Below, piece by piece: positions 10,171 through 18,447 of a stretch of DNA of 64,000 nt (positions within the stretch are counted from its first letter, which is position 1; each line of letters begins with the position of its first letter). A program made the translations under genes and the position numbers. The notes below the pieces were generated by a model. The model was not told the origin of the DNA, searched no databases, and saw nothing but the letters and a program-made list of their open reading frames with translations. Location: positions 62,001-126,000 of the forward strand of contig NZ_BMFY01000008.1 of the NCBI RefSeq assembly GCF_014639315.1, given 5' to 3'. This DNA is from Sediminivirga luteola. Its GTDB lineage: Bacteria > Actinomycetota > Actinomycetes > Actinomycetales > Brevibacteriaceae.

Positions 10171-10893
10171 TCAGACCGGCAAGGTCCCGCGTTCCAGTGC
10201 CACCCGCTCGAAGCCGGCCCGGGCGCTCAGCAGCGTATCGGCGAGCTCCTCGCCGCGGGCCTTCGCCTCGGTGAACTCGCGCCAGCCGCCCTCGCGCTGA
10301 TCGGCCGGCAGCAGCTCCCAGCCGTCGTCGCCGTGCCGGGAGCCCTCCAGGGAGAACCAGTCGCGCAGCTGCTGCGCCGCCCGGTAGAGCTCCATGAACG
10401 CGGTGTGCACGGCAGAGTCCTCGAAGCTGAGCTGGCGGTTGGCGTGCAGGAACTCCTCCAGCGGATCGAGCTGTTCCGGGGCCCAGGAGGTGAGGTCGGT
10501 GCGCACGCGCAGCCAGGGGATCAGGCCCTCGGCGGAGGACAGCTGTTCGACGATCCGCCGGGAGGCCTGCACGTCCTGGGAGGCTTCGTCGGCGAGGGGC
10601 CGGAACTCTCCGAGCTCACGCGTGATCGTCCGCATCTTCTCCCGTTCGGCGCCCAGTTCGGCGCCCAGCTGATCGATCCGCGCCTGATCGCGCTGGTAGC
10701 GGCGGAGGATGAGCCACACCGCGAGCGCGGCGACCGCCACCTGGAGCACTCCCAGGATCCAGGAGATCGGATGCAGGGCGGGGATCAGGTGCAGAGGCAG
10801 GAAGACGAGCACGCTGCCGGCCAGCACCGCGGCGGCCAGCGAGTTGTTGAGGAAGTCAAGGAAGCGGTTCACGAGAGTATCGTCGTCCTCCAT
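10171..10893 (-). CDS. membrane-anchored coiled-coil protein of unknown function
   Basis: A 240-residue protein I cannot assign. Two hydrophobic segments (about 20-40 and 43-63) form an N-terminal hairpin anchor; residues 65-125 are rich in heptad-like charged sequence (RRYQRDQARIDQLGAE, EREKMRTITRELGEF) and probably form a coiled coil; the rest looks like a soluble alpha-helical domain with several Trp. The frame is open to a GTG at 10932, but the ATG at 10893 gives MEDDDTLVNRF, a more usual start. It is divergent from degV and convergent with the small membrane gene after nadE. Confidence 0.7.
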   Translation of the reverse strand: MEDDDTLVNRFLDFLNNSLAAAVLAGSVLVFLPLHLIPALHPISWILGVLQVAVAALAVWLILRRYQRDQARIDQLGAELGAEREKMRTITRELGEFRPLADEASQDVQASRRIVEQLSSAEGLIPWLRVRTDLTSWAPEQLDPLEEFLHANRQLSFEDSAVHTAFMELYRAAQQLRDWFSLEGSRHGDDGWELLPADQREGGWREFTEAKARGEELADTLLSARAGFERVALERGTLPV

Positions 10894-10961
10894 CGCGGAT
10901 ACGGCACGGGCATACTTGAGAGCAACCACCACGATACCGCCGCCGAAAGGGACGAGGAGCG

Positions 10962-11891
10962 ATGATCGCGCTGTGCTATGACAGCACCGCCGGCCTGGGC
11001 GCCGCCGATCTGGCCGCCCTGCCGGTCCCGGCCCAGATGGTCCCGCTGCGGATCCTGCTCGGCGAGGAAGATCGCGCCGACGAGCCGGCTGGCACCGGAA
11101 CGCTGACCTCGGCCGCGGGCGCCCGGCTGGCCGCGCATATGCGCGCCGGCGGTGAGGTGAGCACCTCCATGCCGCAGCCCGGCGCGTTCGCCGAGGTCTA
11201 CGAGCGGCTGGCCGCCGCGGGTGCGTCCGCGATCGTCTCGGTGCATATCTCCGCTGCGATGTCCGGCACGGTGGACGCCGCGCGCCAGGCTGCTGCCGCG
11301 GCTGCCGTGCCGGTGCACATCGCCGATGCGGGCATCACCGCGGCAGGTCTGGGAGCCGCAGTCGGATACGCGGCGCGCCTGGCCGCCGGCGGCGCACCCG
11401 CTGCCCGGGTCGCCGCGGAGACCGGACGCTGGGCCAGGGAGTCCACGCTCACGGTGTTCGTACCGGAGACGCTGGAGTATCTGCGCCGCGGCGGGCGGAT
11501 CGGCCGGGCGGCGCACCTGCTGGGGCAGATGTTGCAGGTCCACCCCCTGCTCGGATTCGAGGAGGGGACCGTCGGTGCCCTGGCCAAGGTGCGCACGCGC
11601 TCGAAGGCGCTGGAGAGACTGTGCGCCCTCGTGGTGGCGGCGGGTCTGGAAGGCTCAGGAGACGCCGGAGGCACAGCAAGCACCGGCGCGGACGAGGCGG
11701 CGCAGAGATGGTGCGCGAGCGTGCAGCATCTGGACGCCGGGTCACAGGCGGTGGAGCTGGAGGGCATGCTCCGGGCGCACGCTGCCGCCGCGGGTCTGCC
11801 GCTCACGACCAGGGTCGAGGAACTCTCCGCGGTGGTGGCCGCCCACACCGGCCCCGGCGTGCTCGGTGTCTCTCTCTGGCCGGAGGACTGA
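10962..11891 (+). CDS. DegV family fatty-acid-binding protein
   Basis: This 309-residue protein belongs to the DegV/FakB family, which binds a fatty acid between two domains. It has the N-terminal CYDSTAGL, the SxxxSGT-like VHISAAMSGTVDAA (about 86-99) whose serines line the lipid head group, and the family hallmark LEYLRRGGRIGRAA. In Firmicutes such proteins present fatty acids to the kinase FakA; no fakA-like gene is visible here. ACGAGGAG precedes the ATG by two bases or more, so this gene has a normal leader. A C-terminal Gly/Ala/Thr-rich loop (SGDAGGTASTGADEA) is an insertion relative to shorter members. Confidence 0.85.
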   Translation: MIALCYDSTAGLGAADLAALPVPAQMVPLRILLGEEDRADEPAGTGTLTSAAGARLAAHMRAGGEVSTSMPQPGAFAEVYERLAAAGASAIVSVHISAAMSGTVDAARQAAAAAAVPVHIADAGITAAGLGAAVGYAARLAAGGAPAARVAAETGRWARESTLTVFVPETLEYLRRGGRIGRAAHLLGQMLQVHPLLGFEEGTVGALAKVRTRSKALERLCALVVAAGLEGSGDAGGTASTGADEAAQRWCASVQHLDAGSQAVELEGMLRAHAAAAGLPLTTRVEELSAVVAAHTGPGVLGVSLWPED

Positions 11892-11907
11892 CACCGCCGG
11901 GCGCGCT

Positions 11908-11939
11908 GTGTCCGGCACGGTGTCACAGCCACCGGACAC
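11908..11939 (+). terminator. hairpin after degV
   Basis: GTGTCCGG (11908-11915) pairs with CCGGACAC (11932-11939) across a 16-base loop, 17 bases after the degV stop. There is no T-run. Confidence 0.35.
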
Positions 11940-12018
11940 CGTGGGGCACAGGAGCGCCACCGGCTCAGGGGGCGTCCACAGGCGTAGCCAGCGAGCCTCG
12001 CGCGCGTGCCTGGATCCC

Positions 12019-12024
12019 TAAGCT
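12019..12024 (+). promoter_or_regulatory. -10 box of comEA (leaderless)
   Basis: TAAGCT ends seven bases before the comEA ATG at 12032. No ribosome-binding site is present in that gap. Confidence 0.5.
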
Positions 12025-12031
12025 CGCGGCC

Positions 12032-13003
12032 ATGGACCACACCAGTTCCGCCCGGCGGCCCGCCCGCCGTGGCCATCCCGGAGCCGGGGACTCCCCGCAG
12101 GAACGGATCGCCCGCGTGCTGGCCGGAGAACGACCGCGCCGGATGCCGCAGGACGGAACTGTTCCGGGCACCACCGGCGGAAGCTCCGGCCTGGAAGGCG
12201 CGCATGGCCCGGCAGCCCCCGGTGGCATCGGTGGCACCGGCAGACCGGGACGGTACGGCGGGTGGGTGCCGGACGGGACGCGGTCGCCGGAACCGGCGGC
12301 CTCGCAGGCCATCGACGACGACGCCGGCCCCGAGGACGACGAGGCGGAGGAGACGCCAGCCCTCCGCCCGCGGGTGCTGATCGGGGTGGCCGCGGCGCTG
12401 GGCGTGCTGGTCCTGGCCCTGCTCGGGACGGTGGTCTACCTGATGCTGTTCCGCCCGGCACCGGAGGTGCTGCCGTTGCCCGCGCCCGCGCAGGGGACCG
12501 CCGAGGTGCAGGACGACCCGGCCGGGCAGGAGGCCGGAGGCCGGCAGGACGGTCATGGCGGCGCGGCGGCCGTCCTCGTGGTGCATGTCGCCGGAGCGGT
12601 GGAGGATCCTCGCCTGGTGGAGCTGCCGTCCGGGGCGCGCGTCGCTGAGGCGATCGAGGCGGCGGGCGGCCTCCGTGAGGACGCGGACCCGGCGGGCGTG
12701 AACCTGGCCCGTGAGGTCGTCGACGGCGAGCAGATCCTCGTGCCGTCCCGGGACGAGGACGGCAGCGCCGGCGAGGAGCGGCAGGGGACCGCGGGCACCG
12801 GCGGCGCCGCGGGGACGGTGAACATCAACACCGCGGATGAGACCGCCCTGCAGCAGCTTCCCGGCGTGGGCCCCAGCACCGCCGCCAAGATCGTCGCCCA
12901 CCGGCAGGAGCACGGACCGTTCAGGACCGTCGACGATCTGCAGGACGTCTCCGGGATCGGACCCAAGACGGTCGAGGACCTGCGCGCCCTGGCGACCGTC
13001 TGA
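12032..13003 (+). CDS. comEA: ComEA-like DNA-binding competence protein
   Basis: This 323-residue protein has a long Pro/Gly-rich cytoplasmic N-terminus (about 1-110), one membrane segment (LIGVAAALGVLVLALLGTVV, about 117-136), an extracytoplasmic SLBB-like domain (VVHVAGAVEDPRLVELPSG) and a C-terminal helix-hairpin-helix pair (NINTADETALQQLPGVGPS and FRTVDDLQDVSGIGPKT). In competent bacteria ComEA binds incoming double-stranded DNA outside the membrane and hands it to ComEC, whose gene begins four bases after this stop. The frame is open far upstream through degV, but the ATG at 12032 preceded by a -10 box is the credible start. Whether this organism is naturally competent is not shown. Confidence 0.92.
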   Translation: MDHTSSARRPARRGHPGAGDSPQERIARVLAGERPRRMPQDGTVPGTTGGSSGLEGAHGPAAPGGIGGTGRPGRYGGWVPDGTRSPEPAASQAIDDDAGPEDDEAEETPALRPRVLIGVAAALGVLVLALLGTVVYLMLFRPAPEVLPLPAPAQGTAEVQDDPAGQEAGGRQDGHGGAAAVLVVHVAGAVEDPRLVELPSGARVAEAIEAAGGLREDADPAGVNLAREVVDGEQILVPSRDEDGSAGEERQGTAGTGGAAGTVNINTADETALQQLPGVGPSTAAKIVAHRQEHGPFRTVDDLQDVSGIGPKTVEDLRALATV

Positions 13004-13007
13004 GCCG

Positions 13008-15428
13008 ATGCGCGCCCTTCGGGATCTGAGGCTGCTGCCCTCGGCGTGCCTGGTGTGGCTGCTCACCGTCCTGGGCCAGGACGCCCCGGGCATCGTCCTG
13101 GCCCTGCTGGGCGCCGCCGGGGCGGTGATCGCCACCGGCACCCTGCTGTGGCTGCTGCGGCGCGGGGCACCGGGGCCGCGCCCCCGGGTGGGACCGTCCG
13201 CGGCGGTACCCGGGCAGCTGGCCGTCCTGGGCGCGCTCACCACGCTGGCGGCGGCCGCGCTGTGGTTCCATTCCCCTGCCACGATCCCGGAGGAGGCCGG
13301 CCGCTACGCCTACACGGTGACCGGGCCGGCGGTCCCCAGCAGATCGGGAGACTTCCTGCTGGTGCCGGTGGCCGTACCGGACGCGGTCCCCGGTCGCGGC
13401 GCCGGGGCCCGTCTGGTCCTCCCCGCCGATGCCTCGCCACCGCCGCAGGGCTCGCGCTGGGCGGCCGTGCTCAGCCCCTCCCATACCGACACCGGCACCT
13501 ACCTGGGAGCGCCACGGGACGCTGAACTGGTGCGCGCAGCACCGGCATGGTCGGCGGCACGGGAACGGATCCGTGCCGGCCTGCGCGCCGCAGCCTCCGC
13601 CGGACCCGTGCCGGAGACCGGTGCAGGCCTCCTGCCTGGCCTGGTGCTCGGCGACACGAGCGCCCAGCCGCCGGGGCTGACCGATGACATGCGGATGGTC
13701 TCCATGACCCACTTGACCGCTGTCTCTGGCTCTAATCTGGCGATCGTGACCGGCGCCGCATGGTACGCAGGGGCCTGGCTCGCCCTCGGCCGTCGTCTCC
13801 GGGTGGCCGCTGCGCTCGTGGCCATGGGCGCGTACTGCTATCTGGTGGGGCCGGAGCCGAGCGTCCTCAGGGCGTCTGCGATGGCCACCGCGGTGCTGGC
13901 GGGAATCCTGCGGGGCAGCGGCGGCACCGGCCTGCCGCTGCTCTTCGGCGCGATCGTGGTGCTGCTGCTCGTGGCCCCGGGGCTCGCCGGTGAGTACGCC
14001 TTCACCCTGTCCGTACTGGCCTGCGCCGGGATCATGACTCTGGCGCTCCCGTTGGCCCGCCGCAGGCCCGCCTGGCTGCCGGAACCGGTGGCGCTCGCGC
14101 TCGCGGTCCCGCTGACGGCGCAGCTGGCCTGCACGCCGGTCCTGGTCCTGCTCCAGCCTCAGCTGAGCCTGTGGGCGGTGCCGGCGAACATCGCGGCCTC
14201 AGCGGCGGTGGCCCCGGCGACCGTGCTCGGCGTGGTCGCGGTGATCGCCGGCCTGATCCCCGGCGCAGGGGCGGTCCTCGCGGTCGTCGCGGCATGCCCG
14301 GCGGCATGGTGCGCGGCCTGGATCGCCGGATGCGCGCATCTCTTCGCCGGGCTTCCCCTGGCTGCGGTGCCGTGGCCGGAGGGAGCGCCGGGGGCCGGCC
14401 TTGCCCTCGGGCTCGTGGCGGTTCTCGTGACCGCCCTGCTCGCCGCGATGACACGCTGGCGGCTGCTGGCGGTGGTTCTCCTGGTCGGCGGCCTGCTGGG
14501 CGCCTCGATCACGGCCGATCTGGTGTGGCCGGCGCGCTGGCTCGCTCCGGGGTGGAGCATGGTGGTGTGCGATGTGGGCCAGGGTTCCGCTGCCCTGGTC
14601 GCCACCGGCCGGCGGGAGGCGCTGCTCCTGGACGCCGGCCCAGACCCCCTCGCGGTCGATGCGTGCCTCCGGCAGGCCGGGGTGGACCGGGTGGCGGTGT
14701 ACCTCTCGCATTTTGATCAGGACCACATCGGCGGCCTGGAGGGGGTGCTGCGCGGACGGGAGCTGCTGGCGCTGCGCACCGGGCCGGCCGGAGCGCCACG
14801 GCCTGAGACCCTGGAGATCGGCCGCCTGGCGCGTGAGGCGGGCGTCGTGCCCCAGGTAGGCCTGGCGGGGGCGAGCTGGCAGCACGGAGCCGTCACGGTC
14901 GAGGCGCTCTGGCCCCGGCGCTCGGCCGCGGTGCCGCCGGAGAGCATCTTTCACGATCCTCAGGACCCGGCCGTCTCGCGGACGACGGCTCCAGGGAGCG
15001 CGGAGTCCCGCCCCGGCGCACCCGCGGGCAGGCATGACGAGCAGGCGAACAACCCGGACTCGCTCGTGCTGCGCGTCGCGCTGCCGGGGGCCACCCTGAT
15101 GGCGCCCGGAGACATCACGGCAGCGGAACAGGCCCGGCTGGCCGCCGAGGTGGCCCCGGTGGACGTCCTGCTCGCGCCGCATCACGGCTCCGGTGACCTG
15201 GATGAGGGATTCTACCGGGCCGCGGACGCAGGCACCGGGATCGTCTCAGCGGGAGAGGGCAACCGTTACGGGCATCCCACCCAGCGCGCCCTCGATGCGC
15301 TCGGTACCGCCAGCATCCTGCGCACGGACACCTGCGGGTCCATTGCCCTCTACCTGCCGCAGCGGCAGGCGGTCCCAGCCGCATCGCCGCCGATGGCCGC
15401 CGCCACTGAACGACGCTGCCACCCGTGA
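13008..15428 (+). CDS. comEC: ComEC/Rec2 DNA-uptake channel
   Basis: An 806-residue polytopic protein for import of single-stranded DNA. It has hydrophobic segments near the N-terminus, a soluble OB-fold region (about 85-200), the Competence domain with HLTAVSGSNLAIV (about 238-250) and many membrane segments to about 525, then a metallo-beta-lactamase domain with LSHFDQDHIGG (about 567-577), NNPDSLVLRV and APHHGS (about 723-728). The C-terminal domain is thought to degrade the non-transported strand. A low-complexity insert with PGSAESRPGAPAGRHDEQ lies inside that domain. It follows comEA by four bases in one operon. ComEC without visible pilus genes nearby is normal, since these lie elsewhere. 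Confidence 0.94.
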   Translation: MRALRDLRLLPSACLVWLLTVLGQDAPGIVLALLGAAGAVIATGTLLWLLRRGAPGPRPRVGPSAAVPGQLAVLGALTTLAAAALWFHSPATIPEEAGRYAYTVTGPAVPSRSGDFLLVPVAVPDAVPGRGAGARLVLPADASPPPQGSRWAAVLSPSHTDTGTYLGAPRDAELVRAAPAWSAARERIRAGLRAAASAGPVPETGAGLLPGLVLGDTSAQPPGLTDDMRMVSMTHLTAVSGSNLAIVTGAAWYAGAWLALGRRLRVAAALVAMGAYCYLVGPEPSVLRASAMATAVLAGILRGSGGTGLPLLFGAIVVLLLVAPGLAGEYAFTLSVLACAGIMTLALPLARRRPAWLPEPVALALAVPLTAQLACTPVLVLLQPQLSLWAVPANIAASAAVAPATVLGVVAVIAGLIPGAGAVLAVVAACPAAWCAAWIAGCAHLFAGLPLAAVPWPEGAPGAGLALGLVAVLVTALLAAMTRWRLLAVVLLVGGLLGASITADLVWPARWLAPGWSMVVCDVGQGSAALVATGRREALLLDAGPDPLAVDACLRQAGVDRVAVYLSHFDQDHIGGLEGVLRGRELLALRTGPAGAPRPETLEIGRLAREAGVVPQVGLAGASWQHGAVTVEALWPRRSAAVPPESIFHDPQDPAVSRTTAPGSAESRPGAPAGRHDEQANNPDSLVLRVALPGATLMAPGDITAAEQARLAAEVAPVDVLLAPHHGSGDLDEGFYRAADAGTGIVSAGEGNRYGHPTQRALDALGTASILRTDTCGSIALYLPQRQAVPAASPPMAAATERRCHP

Positions 15429-15590
15429 TCCGCGGCCCGTCCGTCCGTCCCCAGCGGCCCGTTCCTCCCGTCACGGAGCCGCGCTTCCGGTAACACTTCG
15501 ACACACAGCTTGCCGCGCGGCGTGCTTCAGGAGAATCGTGGACGCAAGAGTTCACGGTGACAGCACGGTGAGAGCCAGGACAGGAGCAGT

Positions 15591-16124
15591 ATGTCGAGCC
15601 AGGGGCCGCTTCCCACGGAGGACTTCACCCGGGTGTTCCGGGACCACCCCGGCGGAGTCTGCGTCGTGACGGCCGATGCCGGTTCCGGGCCGGTGGCGAT
15701 GACGGTGACGAGCGTGGCCTCGGTGAGCGTGGATCCGCCCCTGCTGGTCTTCTCCGTCTCTGACGCCTCGTCTTCCGCGCCGGTGCTGACCAGCGCGGCC
15801 ACCGTGGTGGTGCACTTCCTGGGCGAGGAAGGCCTTCCGGTGGCCAAGCTCGGCGCGACCAGCGGCATCGACCGTTTCGCGGACCGCGACGCCTGGACCC
15901 GGCTGCCCGGCGGCGAGCCGCTCTATCACGGCGCGCGGGCCTGGATCCGCGGCCGGGTGACCGAGCGGCTGCGCGCCGGGACCGCGACGCTCACCGTGGT
16001 CGAAGCGCTTCAGAGCGGCAGCACGGCGCAGGCGACCGGCGAAGACGCGCCCCTGGTCTACCACCACCGCAGCTGGCACCGGCTCAGCGAGGGCTCGTTG
16101 CTGAGCGCCCCGCAGGCGATCTGA
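15591..16124 (+). CDS. flavin reductase-like FMN-binding protein
   Basis: The 177-residue protein has the fold of HpaC-type flavin reductases, which pass electrons from NAD(P)H to FMN or FAD for partner monooxygenases. Family sequence includes HPGGVCVVTA (about 19-28), MTVTSVASVSVDPPLLVF (about 37-54) that holds the flavin, and FADRDAW. CAGGAG precedes the ATG at a short spacing. It stands alone between comEC and holA with no monooxygenase beside it, so its partner is unknown. The 162 bases upstream hold no gene and no promoter I would defend. Confidence 0.87.
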   Translation: MSSQGPLPTEDFTRVFRDHPGGVCVVTADAGSGPVAMTVTSVASVSVDPPLLVFSVSDASSSAPVLTSAATVVVHFLGEEGLPVAKLGATSGIDRFADRDAWTRLPGGEPLYHGARAWIRGRVTERLRAGTATLTVVEALQSGSTAQATGEDAPLVYHHRSWHRLSEGSLLSAPQAI

Positions 16125-16174
16125 AACTCGCGCAGCGTGCTCTGGCCGCTCTGCGACGTGTCCGCGCGCGCTGC

Positions 16175-16180
16175 TAGATT
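16175..16180 (+). promoter_or_regulatory. -10 box of holA (leaderless)
   Basis: TAGATT is eight bases before the GTG at 16189, with no Shine-Dalgarno between. Confidence 0.45.
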
Positions 16181-16188
16181 GGGCTCTC

Positions 16189-17208
16189 GTGACACCGCCT
16201 CGCACTCGCCGCAGCAGCGGCCGCACCGCGCCGACGGGGCTGCCCTGGCACGAGGCCAGGCCCGCGCCACTGGTGCTGATCTCCGGATCCGAGGACTTCC
16301 TCTCCCGCCGGGCCCGTTCGGTGCTGATCGAGGCTGCCCGCCAGGCCGATCCGGAGGTGGAGCTGACCGAGCGGGAAGCGGGGGCCTACGCGGCCGGTGA
16401 GATCTTCACGCTCGCTTCGCCCTCGTTGTTCGGCGAGGCCAAGCTGGTGATCTTCAACGGCGTGGAGGCCTGCAACGACGCCTTCCTGAAGGACGCGCTG
16501 AGCTATCTGGACCAGATCGAGGAGGGCACCTCGATGGTGTTCCGCCACGGTGGCGGCCAGCGCGGTAAGAAGCTGCTGGACGCGCTGAAGAAGGCCGGCG
16601 CGTCCATCATCGACGCCCAGCCGCTCAAACGGGACGCGGACCGGCAGGAATTCGCGGCTGCCGAGTTCAACCGTGCCGGGCGGCGCATCACCCGCGAGGG
16701 GCTGGCCGCACTGATGGACGCGCTCGGGCAGGACATCGCCGAGCTGGCGGCCGGCTGCCAGCAGCTGATGGCCGACACCACCGGCACCATCGACGCCGAT
16801 GTCGTCTCCACCTACTACGGCGGGAGAGTGGAGGCCACCGGGTTCAAGGTGGCCGAGACCGCCATCGCCGGCCGTTCCGGCGAGGCGCTGACGTTGCTGC
16901 GCCATGCCCTGGCCACCGGCGTCGACCCGGTCCCGCTGGTGGCGGCGATGGCGACCAAGCTGCGGGCGATGGCCAAAGTCAGCGGGCTGCGTGGCTCGGC
17001 CGCCCAGCTCGCCGGTTCCCTCGGCATGGCGCCCTGGCAGGTCGAGCGAGCCCGCAAGGACGCCGGCCGCTGGGATCAGGAGGCACTCGGTGAGGCGCTC
17101 ATCGCGGTGGCGGAGGCCGATGCCGCCGTCAAGGGCGGCAGCCGGGATCCGGTGTACGCCGTGGAGACGATGGTGCTCACGGTGTGCCGCTCCGCCCGGC
17201 GCCGCTGA
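16189..17208 (+). CDS. holA: DNA polymerase III delta subunit
   Basis: A 339-residue clamp-loader subunit that opens the sliding clamp for DNA polymerase III. The AAA+-like N-terminal domain starts at APLVLISGSEDFLS (about 26-39) and includes the degenerate Walker-type region; the C-terminal collar domain ends in SRDPVYAVETMVLTVC. The PSLFGEAKLVIFNGVEA segment is typical of the clamp-binding region. The GTG start is supported by a -10 box eight bases upstream. Position between comEC and rpsT is the conserved actinobacterial order. Confidence 0.93.
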   Translation: MTPPRTRRSSGRTAPTGLPWHEARPAPLVLISGSEDFLSRRARSVLIEAARQADPEVELTEREAGAYAAGEIFTLASPSLFGEAKLVIFNGVEACNDAFLKDALSYLDQIEEGTSMVFRHGGGQRGKKLLDALKKAGASIIDAQPLKRDADRQEFAAAEFNRAGRRITREGLAALMDALGQDIAELAAGCQQLMADTTGTIDADVVSTYYGGRVEATGFKVAETAIAGRSGEALTLLRHALATGVDPVPLVAAMATKLRAMAKVSGLRGSAAQLAGSLGMAPWQVERARKDAGRWDQEALGEALIAVAEADAAVKGGSRDPVYAVETMVLTVCRSARRR

Positions 17209-17271
17209 AGCTCACGCCCGCCGGGCGCACGGCGGGGCCGGCATATGTGGCCGAGTGGCCGTGGGAGCTGC

Positions 17272-17392
17272 TAGGATAATCCGTTGTGCGCCGTCTTGGG
17301 GTGTGTGTCTCACCCTGGGTCGGGACGGAGCACGCCCGCACGGTAGATCCTTCCAGCGTGTTTCCCCGCGCCGGGCGGATGCCGGACGCGGG
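17272..17392 (+). promoter_or_regulatory. rpsT promoter and structured leader
   Basis: TAGGATAAT (17272-17280) supplies a -10 box, giving a leader of roughly 150 bases. In it CCCGCG CCGG (17365-17374), loop GCGGATG and CCGG A CGCGGG (17382-17392) can form a 10-bp hairpin with one bulge. S20 represses its own translation in E. coli; this leader could serve the same purpose (inference). No open reading frame of note lies in it. Confidence 0.45.
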
Positions 17393-17439
17393 AAGCCCTC
17401 GCGACCAGTGCAAGACCTGATTCGAAAGAGTGTCCCACT

Positions 17440-17706
17440 TTGGCAAACATCAAGTCCCAGATGAAGCGCAATCTCACCAACGAGAAGGCGCGTCTGCGCA
17501 ACCAGGCGGTGCGGGCCGAGGTCCGCAGCGCGGTCCGCGCGTTCCGTGAGTCCGCGGAGACCGGCGAGGCGGAGCAGGCCCAGGAGGCCTACCGCAGCGC
17601 CGCTCGCAAGCTGGACAAGGCCGTCTCCAAGGGCGTGCTGCACAAGAACAACGCGGCTAACCGCAAGTCCGCGATGGCCAAGCGGCTCAGCAGCCTGCAG
17701 GCCTGA
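17440..17706 (+). CDS. rpsT: 30S ribosomal protein S20
   Basis: An 88-residue basic protein that binds 16S rRNA in the 30S body. The sequence [20 protein letters not shown] and the end [16 protein letters not shown] are typical of S20. The start codon is TTG, preceded by GAAAGAG; the same rare codon is used for rpsT in E. coli, where it helps keep the gene sensitive to autorepression. Codon use matches a highly expressed gene. It is monocistronic, with its own promoter and two terminator hairpins. Confidence 0.96.
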   Translation: MANIKSQMKRNLTNEKARLRNQAVRAEVRSAVRAFRESAETGEAEQAQEAYRSAARKLDKAVSKGVLHKNNAANRKSAMAKRLSSLQA

Positions 17707-17710
17707 GCCC

Positions 17711-17736
17711 GCCTGACGTCGCCTCAGACGTCAGGC
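17711..17736 (+). terminator. first hairpin after rpsT
   Basis: GCCTGACGTC-gcctca-GACGTCAGGC is a perfect 10-bp stem starting five bases after the rpsT stop. Confidence 0.6.
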
Positions 17737-17744
17737 ATATGTGG

Positions 17745-17785
17745 AAGAAGCCCCGGCACGTCACGCAGACGTGCCGGGGCTTCTT
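17745..17785 (+). terminator. strong second terminator after rpsT
   Basis: An 18-bp perfect stem (17745-17762 with 17768-17785) around the loop ACGCA, ending in CTTCTT. The stem begins AAGAAG, so it can act in both directions, which suits the convergent gene at 17859. Confidence 0.85.
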
Positions 17786-17858
17786 GCCGCCGCCGCGAGT
17801 CCTCGCCAGCTACGCGGGCACCTCGTGCGGGTCCTGGCGCGAGGCCGGTCCAGGGCGC

Positions 17859-18434
17859 TCACGCCAGGGCTCGTGTGACCGCCTCGAAAGCCTCGCGCTC
17901 GAGCACGGCGCCTTCTCGCCGCAGATACGACTCCGGTAGCCGCACCACGCGGTCCAGCCGCACCTCTGACTCGCGGCCCTGGGAATCCCAGCCGCCGTGC
18001 CCGAGGTTCATCCAGCGCTGTCCGTGCTCCTCGTGAACGGAGAACCGGCCGTGCGGCGCCCGATCCCGGCTGCTCAGCAGCAGGCCCAGGAGCCAGGGCC
18101 CGTCGTGCCCGATGACCAGCACGGGACGGTCCTTGCCGCGGCTGTGGTCCTCCTCGAAGGGCACCCAGCCCCAGACGATCTCCCCGGGATCCGGCTCACC
18201 GTCCGGCTGCGGCGCGTACACCGGCCGCACGGTCCCGCGGAAGTCGCCCGGATACGGCGGACGGCCATCGGCGCCGGGCTCCGGGACGGTGCCGGTCCGG
18301 GACGGCGGAGTGCGCCGCGACGGCGTGGGCGGCGATGTGTCGTGCCGGCGGGACTGCCGCTGCTGCTCGCGCCACGCCTGCCGCGCGCTCCGCTCGGCGA
18401 TCCGCAGCGCCCTTCTGGCCAGATTCCTCCACAT
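17859..18434 (-). CDS. PemK/MazF-like protein, orphan
   Basis: A 191-residue protein whose C-terminal half has the MazF-fold pattern: PGEIVWGWVPFEEDHSRGKD followed by RPVLVIG (about residues 84-110). In this family the fold is usually an mRNA endonuclease toxin, but a stand-alone copy near lepA is widespread in Micrococcales and may have another job. The first 80 residues are extra: a basic amphipathic helix (WRNLARRALRIAERSARQAW) and a Pro/Arg/Ser-rich linker. No antitoxin gene is adjacent. I chose the ATG at 18434 because a -10 box TAGGAT (18442-18447) sits seven bases upstream; an ATG at 18443 would lie inside that box. Confidence 0.75.
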   Translation of the reverse strand: MWRNLARRALRIAERSARQAWREQQRQSRRHDTSPPTPSRRTPPSRTGTVPEPGADGRPPYPGDFRGTVRPVYAPQPDGEPDPGEIVWGWVPFEEDHSRGKDRPVLVIGHDGPWLLGLLLSSRDRAPHGRFSVHEEHGQRWMNLGHGGWDSQGRESEVRLDRVVRLPESYLRREGAVLEREAFEAVTRALA

Positions 18435-18441
18435 ACCCGCC

Positions 18442-18447
18442 ATCCTA
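18442..18447 (-). promoter_or_regulatory. -10 box of the PemK-like gene
   Basis: TAGGAT on the minus strand; its first three bases are the TAG stop codon of the upstream hydrolase gene (18445-18447). The start codon follows after seven bases. Confidence 0.55.

Noticed and set aside
11198-13282. 694-codon open frame opposite degV and comEA
   Set aside because: Arg/Pro/Ser-rich shadow translation; both plus-strand genes have clear family motifs.
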